Notes: generated from the letters alone by a model not told the origin. A stretch of DNA of 64,000 nt from Trichomonas vaginalis G3 (GCF_026262505.1 NC_067205.1:248001-312000); one strand, 5' to 3'. Numbered from the stretch's first letter, positions 36,523-48,856 are shown. Numbers and translations are program-made.

Positions 36523-39500
36523 TCCTCGGTTTTAGTCTTAAATGATGTTTGTTATTTAATAAAATGTTGTTAATTATTGTTCATAATTTTCGCAGTATTC
36601 TTTTTTTTTCAAATTTGGCAAATCTATTTTAATTTCGCAAATGCCATCAATAGCAATCGGTGATACAAAACTGATATATGTCATATGAATTATCGAATCA
36701 AAATGGAAAAACTATGAAAATTTGATGGATAATCGAATGAACAAATTAAATTTTTGAGGAAACAAATGTATTTTTTGTTTTAATTGCATACAGTATTGGA
36801 TGATATTGCAATGGTTGCGATGGAAACCAAAAATATTCAACTAAAACGATATCCTTCGAAAATTAGTGATAATCTAGTGGCTCTAATTTGATGGAAGCTA
36901 TATTTGAAAGAACTGAATATCTTTATTAATTTTTCTAGTCAAATATTTGAGATTAAATTCTTTCATATAGAATCCACTACAAGTTACCTCACATCAATAA
37001 GAGCGTGTCTTACAAAAAAGCTTAGAAACGAGCTTCTACAGCACAAACAACATAAACTCATAATTATGAAAGATCCATAATGTTTGATATCTATAAACGG
37101 CTCATAGGGCTATATTTCGGGAATTTGGGGAATAAAATATATGGAACTTTTCGTTTTAGCTAAAATTTGTGATGAGAAAAAATTATCCTTACTGATCAAA
37201 TATCTAATGATTGGATTGAATAAAATCGTGCAAGGAACTTATGTACTTATTAATTGCTTGTTCAATGTAAGAGCTATTCATGTGACAGATAATCGGCTCG
37301 ACTAAAGCGTAGTTTCTGAATATGATGATACCACTCAAATTTTCAAGTAATTTTTGCATAAAGAATTGCTGTACTATTGATATTTGCAATATTTTTGAAA
37401 CAAAATTGATTTTTTATTTCAAAGATTATAATTTGACGTATTCTGTTCTTATATACAATCCAGTGTTTAAAATGGTTGAATAATTTTATAATACTGACCG
37501 GTGACAAAAAAGTAATATAGAATAATTCGGTATTTCCTTGTTTAGTATTCGTATATTATGAAATATTCACTACTCACAATTTAGGTACAAATCAAAAGCA
37601 TATAATCCTTAATAAGCTTCCCATCAATATTGAAATTGAAGTCAATGTTGGAATGTTTTAGGAAATTTCTTTTATTTATTTTGACGAAAATTCACTCAAA
37701 ATGTAAACAAAATTGAATTAAATCGGATAAATAAATAAACAAAATTTAATATGAACTGACTAATTAGTCAAGATGAATGGTTAAACTTTCGATCAAAAAA
37801 ATGGATTAATAGCTAGATAATCCAAAAAAACTATGTTATTCAAAATCGAAGATATCAGAGTTATTTGCTATTTATTATAGATTGAACTGAATGTTAGATA
37901 TGATCTCTTTTATTTTATATGGTTATTAGAATTATATGCACTTTTATCGATTAATTACCATTTCTGTTATCAAGCATATTAAAATTTATAAAATGAAAAG
38001 AAATACAATGAATCTCATATGTTATATACAGTTGGCCAGGTTGTTCATAAGTGGGTGATCTACTTTTTTGATGAGAATATGAGCAGAACATGCGATATGA
38101 AAATCACAGTCATTTCTCAAAATTGATTTGAAAAGAGTCATTTGTGCTATTCCGATATGCTTTCTATTAAGAGGCACAATATGACTAAGATCCGTTCATT
38201 ATATATTGCAACCATTGCATCTATCGCTCATTTATATGAAGTCTCAACGATCACGGATTTACAGTTACATTATTTTGATTTGATATCCAACAGTTTCAAT
38301 GGTTATAGGGGAATGTGATATAATTCAATATAGGATACACACTCAAGTAGAGATCAAATATCAAGCAATCATTGAAAATTGGTCAAAATAGATTAAAATA
38401 TAATTTGAATAACATTCAAAAGTAAAAATTAAGATAAATCACTTGAAATTTATCAATTTCATGTCATGCGTGTAATGTAAAAGCAATAAAGTATGATATG
38501 GGAAGATATTCGTAAAAATCCCGATCTTTTTAGAAATACTCCATAAATCCTCAATCTAACTCAGAAATATGGTTATACTTATGGAGTTTGGATTCCCTGC
38601 CAAGGTGTTTTGAATGAATATAGCTCCTTCGGCATAAACAATTATAAATTGAAGTTTTTTAAAAAATTAAATAGCAATTATTCATGAATAATATATGTGT
38701 GTGAGCTTCCATTTATGATAATCGTGGTCTATCATTTCTCCATCCGAACAGAGAAAAAAAATCTAGATAAAGTCTAAAGATATAGGTTTCGGTATCGAAA
38801 TATTATTGTTACTTATGTTGGGAATAAAATCTTTTTCATTATTAGAACAAATTCATTGATAAAATTTGTTTTGAAATAATTGAATTAAGCTGATATCGTT
38901 AATAAAATTGAATGAGATTATTCAATTTGTGATCCTCCCACAATTCAATAAATAAACGGAATTAATGATTCGTTTTAACGCTTATATGGTATTCATTAAA
39001 ATGTCAAACTCTTAATATTTTTATATCTTCGTATCTCTTATTGAATTGTTCTGTTGTATTTACCAAAAATTTAATCCAAATATATTTACAATGCCTCAAA
39101 AGCATCACATTTTCATACCATTCATGTTTATCCAATTGTGAAAATTAATTCTATATGAAAACCCAATTTATATGCTTCTGTGTCATCGCAACCATTATCT
39201 CAAGATGTATTAAATGATTGTAAGTGTTTCATTTATGATAATCAACGTTCTAAATAGGATATTTCAAGATATTATGATTATGGCAAATAATCAAGAATCT
39301 AATTACGCAGATAGTCAGCATTGGTCTCCCTGTTTATTTTATGCATAGAAGCGAAATATGCCCAAATTTGGATTATCCTACAATATCTTTGAATATTTGT
39401 GCTAGCTATGATTTGATTACTAAAAAACAATGTGTACATAATGATTAATATATTCGGATAAAAATTTTCCATATTTAATATTTTTTGAACATTTCCAATC

Positions 39501-40199
39501 TGCATTATGCCCAAATGAAGCTTAGAGAAAAATGCATGATCAAAATGTTTGATTTGCTCATATGCAAACATATACTAGGAAAAATACTAAAAAGTAAGGA
39601 CTATTTGCCGAAATTGAGATATCCCTCGATTCATAAATATTACATCTATAGGCATATATTTCATTATTTTATAAGGCATTGAGAAATGAATATATATGGC
39701 TGGTTTCCATGATAAAATATAGAGTTACGTAAATATGCATAAAGTCATATCAAATTGAGAATTTTACAACGGATTGAAAGGGATAATGCGAAAAATCTTT
39801 AATTTGTTTTTATTACTATTTATATGATAGTTACAATAAATATCTATTAATTATTTTAGGAAGGTTAGTTTCAATTCAAAGCCCACTGAATTCCTTTTTT
39901 ATCTGATTTTGACTAGTTATAGTGGTCAAAATAAGCAATCTTAACGATAAAAACTTATGAGAGTGTTTTTAAATTTTTTACTAATTATTGTCAATACAAT
40001 ATACAAACAAAATCTAAAATTTTATAATCGATTTCAAAGAAAAATTTTTGATTTGGTTTTCAATATTTCAGCATTCCTACATTTATATTAACGATGATTC
40101 ATTAAGGTGAAATCATTTGACCAAATAAACAAACCGCTTTACGATCAAAAAATTTCTGATTTAGTGATTTTTGAGAAGCCAGTCAATTTAGTTTTCTTA
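36523..40199. other. Long AT-rich intergenic region
   Basis: About 3.7 kb. ORFs are below 95 codons, often start at non-ATG codons and show no motif. No RNA gene, transposon end or tandem repeat was recognised. It may be decayed repeat DNA. Confidence 0.45.
40183..40187 (+). promoter_or_regulatory. Initiator of the small unknown gene
   Basis: TCAAT twelve bases before the ATG at 40200, fitting the host initiator and supporting that start over an upstream GTG. Confidence 0.35.
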
Positions 40200-40610
40200 A
40201 TGATCAACGAATCGAACAACGCCTCAACACAGCAGACCCAAACTCAAGTAGCTCCCACTCTGGAACTTCCTAAACCACTTCCGACATTATCAATGCCATT
40301 TCCAATGGTAGATTATCACACAAGTCGAGATGTTATGATTCCTTTTAACCTTAAAGACTCAAATGAAGGAAAATTCCACACCCCAGAAGATGCCATGTTT
40401 TATATTTGTGACCACCTCCTCCGTAACGGCATTACATTCAAGAGATCGACAGCTTTAAGATATTGCCAATTATGTCAAGTTTATGAACAAGCCGATGGTG
40501 GATACTTCTGCATGACAGCACTTGGACAATCTAAACTAAATCGTGTTTTCACAAAGATTTCACGACTCGCATCAACAAGAATTGCAAAACAAATCGCAAA
40601 GTGCAAGTAA
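40200..40610 (+). CDS. Small conserved-looking protein, 136 aa, unknown
   Basis: 136 residues. Residues 1-45 are Asn/Thr/Gln/Pro-rich and probably disordered. The rest looks like a compact helical domain with a Cys pair (Y-C-Q-L-C-Q-V-Y) and the basic end S-R-L-A-S-T-R-I-A-K-Q-I-A-K-C-K. The pattern of helices followed by G-G-Y-F-C-M could be a winged-helix or similar DNA-binding fold, but no family is recognised. Higher GC and coherent codon use relative to its surroundings support a real gene. Confidence 0.5.
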   Translation: MINESNNASTQQTQTQVAPTLELPKPLPTLSMPFPMVDYHTSRDVMIPFNLKDSNEGKFHTPEDAMFYICDHLLRNGITFKRSTALRYCQLCQVYEQADGGYFCMTALGQSKLNRVFTKISRLASTRIAKQIAKCK

Positions 40611-43144
40611 TTTTTATATGAAATTTGTATCTCTTGAAGACTGCAAACTTCATATGGATATATTATAAACTGTTTTCTTTCTATCAGAACTAGAAACAAA
40701 AAAAAATAATATTTTGTAAATTTTTTTCAGATTGATCGCAATCGGATTTGACTTAAATTTATTGTTGACTTGCGCATCCATATATTCATATATTGTCAAT
40801 GTAATGTTATTCTCAATCCAATAAAATTTAGTCGGGAAGAATAGACATTTTATGACTTTTGCTTTAAATCATATCAGTATCAATAATATAATACTCCGAA
40901 CAATTTCAAATAATTCAGATACAATAGAATTTATTAATAGGGATCTCAATTTTTATGCGACCAAAGTTAAATCAATAGTCTTACAAAATAAAATTTTAGT
41001 ATTAATTGTTAATAACAATAATTATTATTTTTCTTAGCAAATTTTGTCCGTCGTTTTTGAGAAAAGAACGTTAATATTTTATCAGAGAAGTTTACAAAAA
41101 ACAATGCTCAAATGAAATACTTCGCTCCTTTACTCGTTATTCATATTCCAAAGCAATATTTCAATGTTAATGTTATGCTAGGAATCCCTCAGCGAGAAAT
41201 CAATCTTCAATCTTTGTTACCGAATGTGTATAGTATTCGATATTTTCATATTTGTGATAATATAACAATAAGGGATTAATATTTCCCAAAAAATGCCAAA
41301 ATTTAGAAAAATAATTCAAAAACACAAATATTGAGTTTCATTTGGTTTTTCTATGATAGTATAATCCTATAAGATATGTGTAAGCATGCATTCGAGTTTG
41401 TGTTATGAAAAAGTCTTTTGTTTCTGAGATATTGAGATGTTATAGAATGATCCGACTTTGGATAAAATCGAAGTTAATTTAATGGTATCTTTTGATATAT
41501 TGCTATACTATCTGAATCTTGAGTATATGTTAAATTTTTCATCTATACTATCATCTTTTGGCGAAAATCTGAAATATTTCTTTTTCCATTTGTTTTATTC
41601 CTTTGATCGGATTGATTTAATGATTTATTTCATATGTTTGTATAATAACCAATTTATAATTATATTTGCAGATCTTGGCATTTTATTGGCAAAAATGTTG
41701 GTAATGTTAATACCCATTCGAAACAGCACTATATATATCTGAATATGTGAGTACTGTGGTAGAATTAACTATAACTACCTGATATTAAGTCAATGAGGGA
41801 AGAATTCAATAATTATGAGTCATTTTGAAGATATCAAATAATCTGGTTTCCTTAAATTTAACTATTATTCATTAAGAGGCTATTAATTTCGTTATATTAT
41901 CCTATTATAAAACTAATTGAAGCTCAATGTATGTATGGAAACATAATTTTTCAAAATTGAAAATTTGTTCTAACTTAAGGGATATGAGTAATTAGGTTTC
42001 ATAATATTTTCTTTTAAAATAGACATATAGGTTATTAGAATAGTAATTCAATTCAATTTTCTAAATCTAATAAAATGAATTAAATTTCGCGATAGAATTT
42101 AGAATAATTTGTTTCGAACCTGCAACTTCTCCTATAGGGAAATGTATCGCGTTATACTCTCATATATTGTGCAGTGAAATCACCTTATTCTGTTATTAAA
42201 ACATGACTGTAAAAAAAATGTAAAAATTAACCACTAATTAAATCTCATGCATCTAATGATTTCTTATTAGTTCCACTATGATAACATATTCTTTAAAATC
42301 ATCAAGCCTGAATCGTGATCTCAGAATTTGGATTATTACACATCTTGAAAAATTTACTACATCAAAAAAGGTTGAACTTCAAAGAGTATTTGGATGCAAT
42401 TCGATATCAGCGTATATGTAATATAGGATATGTTGCATATATTGCTTTATGGAGTCCTATAATATCACGAAAAGATGTATATTATAAAACTAATTAAATA
42501 AGATTTGCTTTAGTATGTGATATCCAAATTCAAATTGATGCAGATTATGCATAAAATTACTCATTAATAGCTTCATGGGCCATATATACTTCAATTGTTT
42601 CAATCTAATGACTCTAAATGCTGATCTTCTAAATTAACCTGATTTTATGCTAATTTTGGTATATCTTGTTTTATTAGTTTCTAATGCATATTTTGCCATT
42701 CTTAAGCTATACCATTGAAAATCTCATGATAGTAGTTATATGCTGTAGCTGTGATGGCAATACATCAAAGTATTTGTCATCAACCATTTAATATTTTCAT
42801 TCTTGTGAATAATTCAAAGAGTTCGCCAGATGTCATAATCTTGTTTATATAAATTAATTATAGTTTTTATGTGTAATGACGTTATTATCATATCTAATAG
42901 GGCAAGATTGCAATTCATTGCAAAAATTATTACAGATATTATGCTCGATACTTAGATAATTCTATATGATGGTATTTCTTTCATAATATGCAAAAAAGAG
43001 CCAACAACCAAAAGATGTTTCTGAATCGTGAAATGTGTGATTTTTTCGACTCAAATGACATCATGATTACGAGGCCAAGGAGATGCCTGTTTTTGTATAA
43101 TAACTCTTAGCCTTATAAAGGCTGGCAAAAATTTTCAAAATTTG
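40611..43144. other. Long AT-rich intergenic region with a tRNA-like relic
   Basis: About 2.5 kb without a convincing gene. On the minus strand, around 42100-42180, there is a tRNA-like order of words: ACGCGATA, then GTTGCAGGTTCGAA (B-box-like), in a decayed context. The T-stem does not close, so this is at best a relic. Confidence 0.35.
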
Positions 43145-43149
43145 TCACT
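43145..43149 (+). promoter_or_regulatory. Initiator of the 311-aa membrane protein gene
   Basis: TCACT, 12 bases before the ATG at 43162. Confidence 0.35.
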
Positions 43150-43161
43150 TTTCTTAAGAAA

Positions 43162-44097
43162 ATGTTACAGGAGTTATGCTTGCATTCTGTTGTTGCAAGT
43201 GGACTACCTGAAACATATTATTTTGGTCTTACAAGTGAGATATGTCTTTCTATATCAATTGATTCTGCTCCTCTTTATCTTTCTTATCATACGCCAAATA
43301 CAATTCAGGTAACAAAATATTCACAGAACCAAACACGAAATAGCGAATTCATTATCTATCAAACAACTATTTCCAATAGAGGTGTCATTGATTTCTCTGT
43401 TTCTAAAAATGATTTTTACATTTTTCGAGGTGTTGGCTCAGCATGTATAGAAATAACTATGTCATCATTTAGGAATTTCAATTGTACTGATATATTTATT
43501 GAAAATTCATTAACAGCTTTTCATTATTACAAATTAAAGTCTCATGACTTCTTTACGACAAATATAACGCAAAATAAATGTTATTTATTTTCAAGTACAT
43601 CGCCCCAATTGATTACTTTAACGGTTAACGCATGCGAATTTTGTCCAAAAATTTCATTATACGAAGGGCAATATTTAAAGCTTGTTTTAGCCCCAGACCG
43701 TATATACAAATACTCTCAGCAGAATGATAATGCACCTTTGATGCTAAAATTCGCTCCAAAAAATTTGTCACATCAAATCGATCTTCCAGCGATTTCTGTG
43801 ACATTACAAGGTAACGCTGCTTCGTTATTTGCGACGAATGGTAGCGAATTCATGAGAATTCATAATTTCCAAAGTTTAGAACGTCCAATTTTTTACATTT
43901 ACACTTACGATATTGCTGCATACGCTCTTACAACTGTTTTCACGATGTTTTCAATTGCAATTATTGTTATATCGATTTCGATTTGGAGAAAGAAAAAGAT
44001 GAAAATTCAGGCTGAAGAAAAGCTTATTTCCATAACCTACCCGCTAACAAACGTTTCGTATTATATTAAGAATTACCACAGCTTTGGAATTGATTAA
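43162..44097 (+). CDS. Predicted single-span membrane protein, unknown family
   Basis: 311 residues. The bulk (about 20-245) is Tyr/Phe/Thr/Ser-rich with several N-x-S/T sites and beta-like periodicity. One membrane span lies near 252-275 (T-V-F-T-M-F-S-I-A-I-I-V-I-S-I-S-I), followed by the basic cytosolic tail R-K-K-K-M-K. The layout mirrors the protein at 16578-17861. No classical signal peptide is visible at the N-terminus, which is unusual for this topology; the gene may be 5'-truncated relative to its family even though an initiator stands in front. Confidence 0.5.
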   Translation: MLQELCLHSVVASGLPETYYFGLTSEICLSISIDSAPLYLSYHTPNTIQVTKYSQNQTRNSEFIIYQTTISNRGVIDFSVSKNDFYIFRGVGSACIEITMSSFRNFNCTDIFIENSLTAFHYYKLKSHDFFTTNITQNKCYLFSSTSPQLITLTVNACEFCPKISLYEGQYLKLVLAPDRIYKYSQQNDNAPLMLKFAPKNLSHQIDLPAISVTLQGNAASLFATNGSEFMRIHNFQSLERPIFYIYTYDIAAYALTTVFTMFSIAIIVISISIWRKKKMKIQAEEKLISITYPLTNVSYYIKNYHSFGID

Positions 44098-44775
44098 TTT
44101 GTTGAATTCAGAAAAATATTATTATATCTTTATTAGTTTTCAATTAACAAAGATATAATATGCTTTCTACTTAGTTCGTGATTTATAAAATTTAGTAAAA
44201 TACTTTCTTTCCATTAATATTTTTTATTTTATTTTTATACATTTATTGATTCTTAACAAGAAGTAACATACTGTAGTTTGTACATCATTTTGGATAGAAA
44301 GGCTTATAGTGCTAAGATCAAGTACTTTATCTCCAATTTATTCATTTTATTATTTTTCATATCTTTATTAGTTTTCAATCTTCGTATATATAGTGTGTTT
44401 TCTATACTTGTTTACATATCAAAGATTATATGATTTAGTTCCAATACGCCTTTTCTATTAATCTTTCCGTTTCAAAATAATAAATCTTATTTTCGTTACT
44501 GATGTTATTTGCTGTTAAAGAATGGCATTTCGTTTATGAAATCATCAAAGTAGAATGATAATGTCCTCAACTATTAATCATGAAGACAATAATGTATTTT
44601 TATTAGCTTTAGTTCATAATTTTTTGTAATTATCATGAAATGTATAGATTTTTATTAAAATGGTGAAGTTAAAAATGGAAAATGTTTTGATTTAATACTT
44701 TATTTAATAGATAATTGTCTGAAGAAAAAAAATACAACAAAATAAAAAATCGAAATCATAAAAAAAATTAAATGA
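44098..44775. other. Convergent intergenic spacer
   Basis: AT-rich with short repeated words (ATATCTTTATTAGTTTTCAA appears at 44126-44145 and again near 44358-44377); no gene. Confidence 0.4.
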
Positions 44776-45696
44776 TTAGTTATTTGTTCTAAATGGAACA
44801 GAATTACCCTTGATAATAGATTCGATTCTCTTCAATTCGTGAACGTGAAGAAGTTTTGGAATAATCTTCTTAATTGGGTTGAAATAAATAGCCTTTACAT
44901 CTGCAATTGGTTCTGTTTCCATAAGTTGTTCAGCTGTAGCTCTTTTAGCCGGATCTTTTTCCAACATTTGCTTCAATTTCACGACAATTTTCGGATCTAT
45001 TGAATCATAATCGGGTTCTTCTGACAATATGTTCTGGCATAGTTTCGAATGGTTTGTGTTGCTAAATGGATACTTTGAAGTACATAAAACATAAATTACA
45101 ACTCCGAGATGCCAAATGTCTGTGGCGTATTGATCGATAGAGTCCTCTTTGATTTCTTCTGGAGAGCAGAAGTTTATATCGTTTTTAGGTGTTTTTACAG
45201 CGGAAAAGAAATCTTTCATTCCCAAGTGGAAGTTGTAAAGAACGGGAACCATATCTCTGTCGAACATAATATTATCTAGTGTAATATGATTGTGAGCAAC
45301 TCCTTTAGAATGAGCACAATGTAAGGCGGATAATAATTGGTTCATAATTAAAATTACATGCTGTGTTGGCATTTTTCCATTGCTGAGGACATATTCTTTT
45401 AGAGTTGCATTTGGTACTCTTTCGCAGAAAAGGTAAATATAGTCGCCATAGGCTTGTACGCTGTATATTTTAGGAATATTCTTGTGATTTATTTCTTTGA
45501 GTTTATTTAGCTTTTCAACAAACTGAGGATAAATGTGATTCTCTTCGAGTTTCTTGATGCTATAAGCCATACACAAAGCGTTGTTTCCTTCCTGATCACG
45601 AACTAAAATTGTGATGTCGTCATCTGATCTATTAAGTATATCAACCACTGTATACTGGTATTCGGCAGGCGTTGGGGTAGTTCCCTCTGTAGTCAT
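44776..45696 (-). CDS. Pseudokinase (protein-kinase fold, catalytic residues lost)
   Basis: 306 residues with a kinase-fold order but missing chemistry. The glycine loop is absent near residues 20-35. Lys in A-Y-S-I-K-K (48-49) may remain. The HRD motif is replaced by H-N-H (135-137) within A-H-N-H-I-T-L-D-N, and DFG is replaced by N-F-H (155-157). C-S-P-E-E, D-I-W-H-L-G-V and a helical C-lobe are kept, so folding is probably preserved. It likely acts as a scaffold or allosteric partner. The TCAAT initiator overlaps the ATG. Confidence 0.75.
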   Translation of the reverse strand: MTTEGTTPTPAEYQYTVVDILNRSDDDITILVRDQEGNNALCMAYSIKKLEENHIYPQFVEKLNKLKEINHKNIPKIYSVQAYGDYIYLFCERVPNATLKEYVLSNGKMPTQHVILIMNQLLSALHCAHSKGVAHNHITLDNIMFDRDMVPVLYNFHLGMKDFFSAVKTPKNDINFCSPEEIKEDSIDQYATDIWHLGVVIYVLCTSKYPFSNTNHSKLCQNILSEEPDYDSIDPKIVVKLKQMLEKDPAKRATAEQLMETEPIADVKAIYFNPIKKIIPKLLHVHELKRIESIIKGNSVPFRTNN

Positions 45697-45699
45697 TGA
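45695..45699 (-). promoter_or_regulatory. Initiator overlapping the pseudokinase start
   Basis: TTCTCAATG on the minus strand: TCAAT shares two bases with the start codon. Confidence 0.35.
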
Positions 45700-48242
45700 G
45701 AATTTTTTTTAGTGTTCAATTCTGTAAATCTATCAAAAAAAGCAAAGTCACTAGATGCAATATAATAAAAAGGATTTTAATAAAAATGGATCAATAAATA
45801 AAATTTCAATCATCAATCAAATGTCTTGATATACGATAAAATTGGCTTTATATCCCATTTACGGAAAAAAAGATATCATGGACCATTTATATTTTCAATC
45901 GATCGGGGGTTTATTCTCAAATTTGACTATTGCCTTTCTTTTATTCTTTATTCGAATTTAGGCAGTATAGGTCAATATATAGAATTTTATTGGAAGTGAT
46001 TTCAATGTTGTCAGCTCGAGACTTGCAAATATTTGATGGATTTTTATTGCATTCTTCATACTTTTATTGGTTATCATTTGTTATGATAAAAATCAATACT
46101 CATTCAAATCCAAAGGATTCTACCAAAGGTACATTCACTATTTTTGACAAAATTTTAAATTTTCATGGGGTTGTAAATCTTATAATAACTAGATGAATAA
46201 GGAATGAATCCCAGTATAATGTGCATCATTATATTAAACACTATATGTAAGGCTAATGATTCTATTAACACTTATGAAGATCTATAGTATTTGAGCAGAT
46301 AAATTTGATAATTTCCAAAACTCTTATATTTCAAAATTAAAGTGTGCGAATGCATTTAAATGAGAGCAAAAAGAGATTGATGCTGTTAAAACTAGGTGTT
46401 AATTTGCAATTATTTCGCATCACAAGAACTACCCAGTAAATTCGGCTATCTTTCTTTGCAATTATTCTCCATTATACATATAATATAATGGTTAGTGTTT
46501 GAAGAAAAGTTACTAGAGAATTATTGACTTTTGAAATAATGCAGAATTTTACTTGAAGAAATCATTAATTTATGAGTTCCAAATTGCTAAGCATGACGAA
46601 GGATCATTAAATTTGCTACAATTAAATACACTTATTGCAGAATTAAGATTTTTGAAATTAAAAGTTTGAAATATTGCCTTTTTGAATAAAAATTTAAATT
46701 TTATTATATAATCATGATAATATCTTATAGAAATTAAAAGAAAATATTTTAAACCATTCAAATATTTTGAATGTCTTATCAATTTAAAATATTAAAAGAT
46801 AGCTTGATTTTATCATCATTAGTTGTTATCAAAGTTTTCTTCTTTTGATGAACAACAGTAAATGATTTGTTAATTACTTGTCTTCCTTTTCGCAGCAAAA
46901 TCGAAAGTTATGATGATAATCTTGCTGTCAATTTTGAAACTCTCTGATTTACAAGTAAGCATTCCTTTGGAAAAGCAGTCCTATTCTGTTTTCAAGATAT
47001 TTTAAAGCCTCCATTTCATACAATGCGCAGATCTATTCGAAATTGCAAGAACTCTCAAGAAAAATGCAGCAGCAAAGAAGATTCCATAGTTTCTAGCATC
47101 AAAAATTTACAACCTTAATACAACAGTTAAAGAGAAGCTCGAAAAGAAAATATTTAACCATAAAGCTGGAAACCATTCGATATCTACTATTGGATCTAAT
47201 AAAAAGTTAATTATAACATATTTAACATGCTATTTGTTGACTTTGTTCCATTATATTACCATATATATCTTTTTGAAATCTAAAATATTTTTACGATTTT
47301 AACCATGTGTTGTTGAAACCATATATCAATCTTAGCTAAAGTATAGTTTATGAGTCTGTCACCAACTAATGTATGAATTTTCAAAAATGTCAAATATGTT
47401 CATTTTTTTTTGTAGATTCAGCCATAATTTCACGTTGTTATACTATTCAACTATTATTTAATATTTTTATCGATTTAAATATATGATGAGATGCTTAGTT
47501 CTCCTGGAAATCGATTTTTAATCGCAATTTTAACTTTCCAAAAAAAATTCAAAAATAAAAATCCCTCTCAATTTTCTAAGTTTTATAACTCGCCAAATCT
47601 CTAGCCAATTTTTTTTGGCTCGTATAAATATTGTTAGGCACTATATAGGGATGCTATTTATCCTATTTTCATCCCATTTTACTGTTATCGCCTAGTGAAT
47701 GTACCTTTATTCTACCATAAATTCATATAACTAGTAGGTTAAATATCTTGGTTATAATTATGTATTTCCCATTCTATCGATATTCATAATTTCTTGTCGG
47801 ATTTTCATGAAAAGACTTCATTTTCATTGAAAATGATCAAATGCTTAGAATTAATGCGGATTCATCTCTTCATTGATTATAAATAGTCATGATGAATGAT
47901 TGAAACTTCTATTTGGCATCTTTATAAGCAAATGAAATATCAAATTCTATATTCTTCTTTATTTTAAGAATATTTATGATGCAAACAAATATAATTTTCA
48001 ATGTACTCACTAGAATTTGATGGATTATATATTTCTATAATACTCTAACCAATTTTCATCATATGAATACATTTGATAAAATTAAAGTGCAAAAAGTAGA
48101 AAATGATATAAAGGGATCCGAAACATAACTGAATATTTAAGAAAAGCAACACATTGGAATAGTTTTACTCTCGCTCCTGTTGAATGAATTGAATAAAATT
48201 GATAGGAATTCAATCAATTCTATGTGTTTTGAGAGTAGGGGT
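45700..48242. other. Long AT-rich intergenic region
   Basis: About 2.5 kb. A slightly GC-richer patch at 46890-47140 has coding-like pieces but no sustained frame, perhaps a decayed gene or transposon. Nothing else is supported. Confidence 0.4.
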
Positions 48243-48262
48243 AATTTTAGCTAAAAGTGACA

Positions 48263-48296
48263 CACCCGTGAAGGGTGTGATTACCGATCGGTAATT
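48263..48296. repeat. Two adjacent palindromes next to the left end
   Basis: CACACCC-GTGAA-GGGTGTG is followed after one base by ATTACCGATCGGTAAT, a perfect 16-bp palindrome centred on CGATCG. Such paired dyads directly inside a terminal repeat could be protein-binding sites. Confidence 0.5.
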
Positions 48297-48393
48297 TCGA
48301 CAGTTTAGAATTTAAAATTTTTTATGGAACTGTTGCGAGTTTCATAAAGAATTTAAGGAATATAAGCAAAGATTTGAATCAAAATCTTAGACC

Positions 48394-48418
48394 TAAGCCG
48401 CTCGATTCGCTCGCGGCT
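48394..48418 (+). repeat. GC-rich stem-loop followed by T-rich DNA
   Basis: AAGCCGC, 11-base loop TCGATTCGCTC, GCGGCTT, then TCTTTATT. It looks like a bacterial intrinsic terminator but lies in a nuclear AT-rich element; its role is unknown. Confidence 0.45.
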
Positions 48419-48520
48419 TTCTTTATTATTTTAAATTTGCATATTTCCATCAAAAGTTCATAAGGTAAAAAATTTCGTTTATTTTTACTAAGAAAAAAAA
48501 GGTTTTTGATAATAAATTTA

Positions 48521-48753
48521 TTTTATTTCGAAAAAGTAGCAATAATCGTAAAAGGGTATTGATAGGCTTGCTAAAGTAACTAATTTTAGCTGTCAAATAC
48601 TTTTGTATTTTGAAGTAAATTAGTATAAATTTGTTTTTACTTTTATTTCGAAAAAGTAACAATAATCGTAAAAGGGTATTGATAGGCTTGCTAAAGTAAC
48701 TAATTTTAGCTGTCAAATACTTTTGTATTTTGAAGTAAATTAGTATAAATTTG
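48521..48753 (+). repeat. Two 120-bp tandem units
   Basis: The segment starting TTTTATTTCGAAAAAGTA repeats at 48641 with period 120 and very few differences. Each unit contains AATTTTAGCTGTCA, similar to the element's terminal repeat. Confidence 0.65.
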
Positions 48754-48794
48754 ATATTATTTTAACTCCCTTTGAAAACCTCAATTTTCCATAC

Positions 48795-48856
48795 AGAGGG
48801 AACGGGAATAGCATCCAATATTCCCTGAGAATGGTTGCGCATTCTCAGTTCCCTCT
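48795..48856 (-). ncRNA. Candidate structured RNA: perfect three-way junction
   Basis: Outer stem AGAGGGAAC/GTTCCCTCT (48795-48803 with 48848-48856), arm 1 GGGAATA/TATTCCC (48804-48810 with 48819-48825, 8-base loop), arm 2 TGAGAATG/CATTCTCA (48826-48833 with 48840-48847, 6-base loop). All 24 pairs are Watson-Crick and no base is left at the junction. On the minus strand the outer stem gains four more pairs, one of them G-U (48791-48794 with 48857-48860), which favours a minus-strand RNA. On the plus strand a run of eight T starts at 48884. No match to a known RNA family is recognised; a DNA cruciform site is the alternative. Confidence 0.45.

Noticed and set aside
41458-41742. 94-codon hydrophobic ORF
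   Set aside because: Starts at TTG, no ATG near an initiator, composition as expected from AT-rich DNA.
45930-46196. 88-codon ORF between pseudokinase and the hairpin element
   Set aside because: No ATG at the start, no recognisable domain, AT-rich background.
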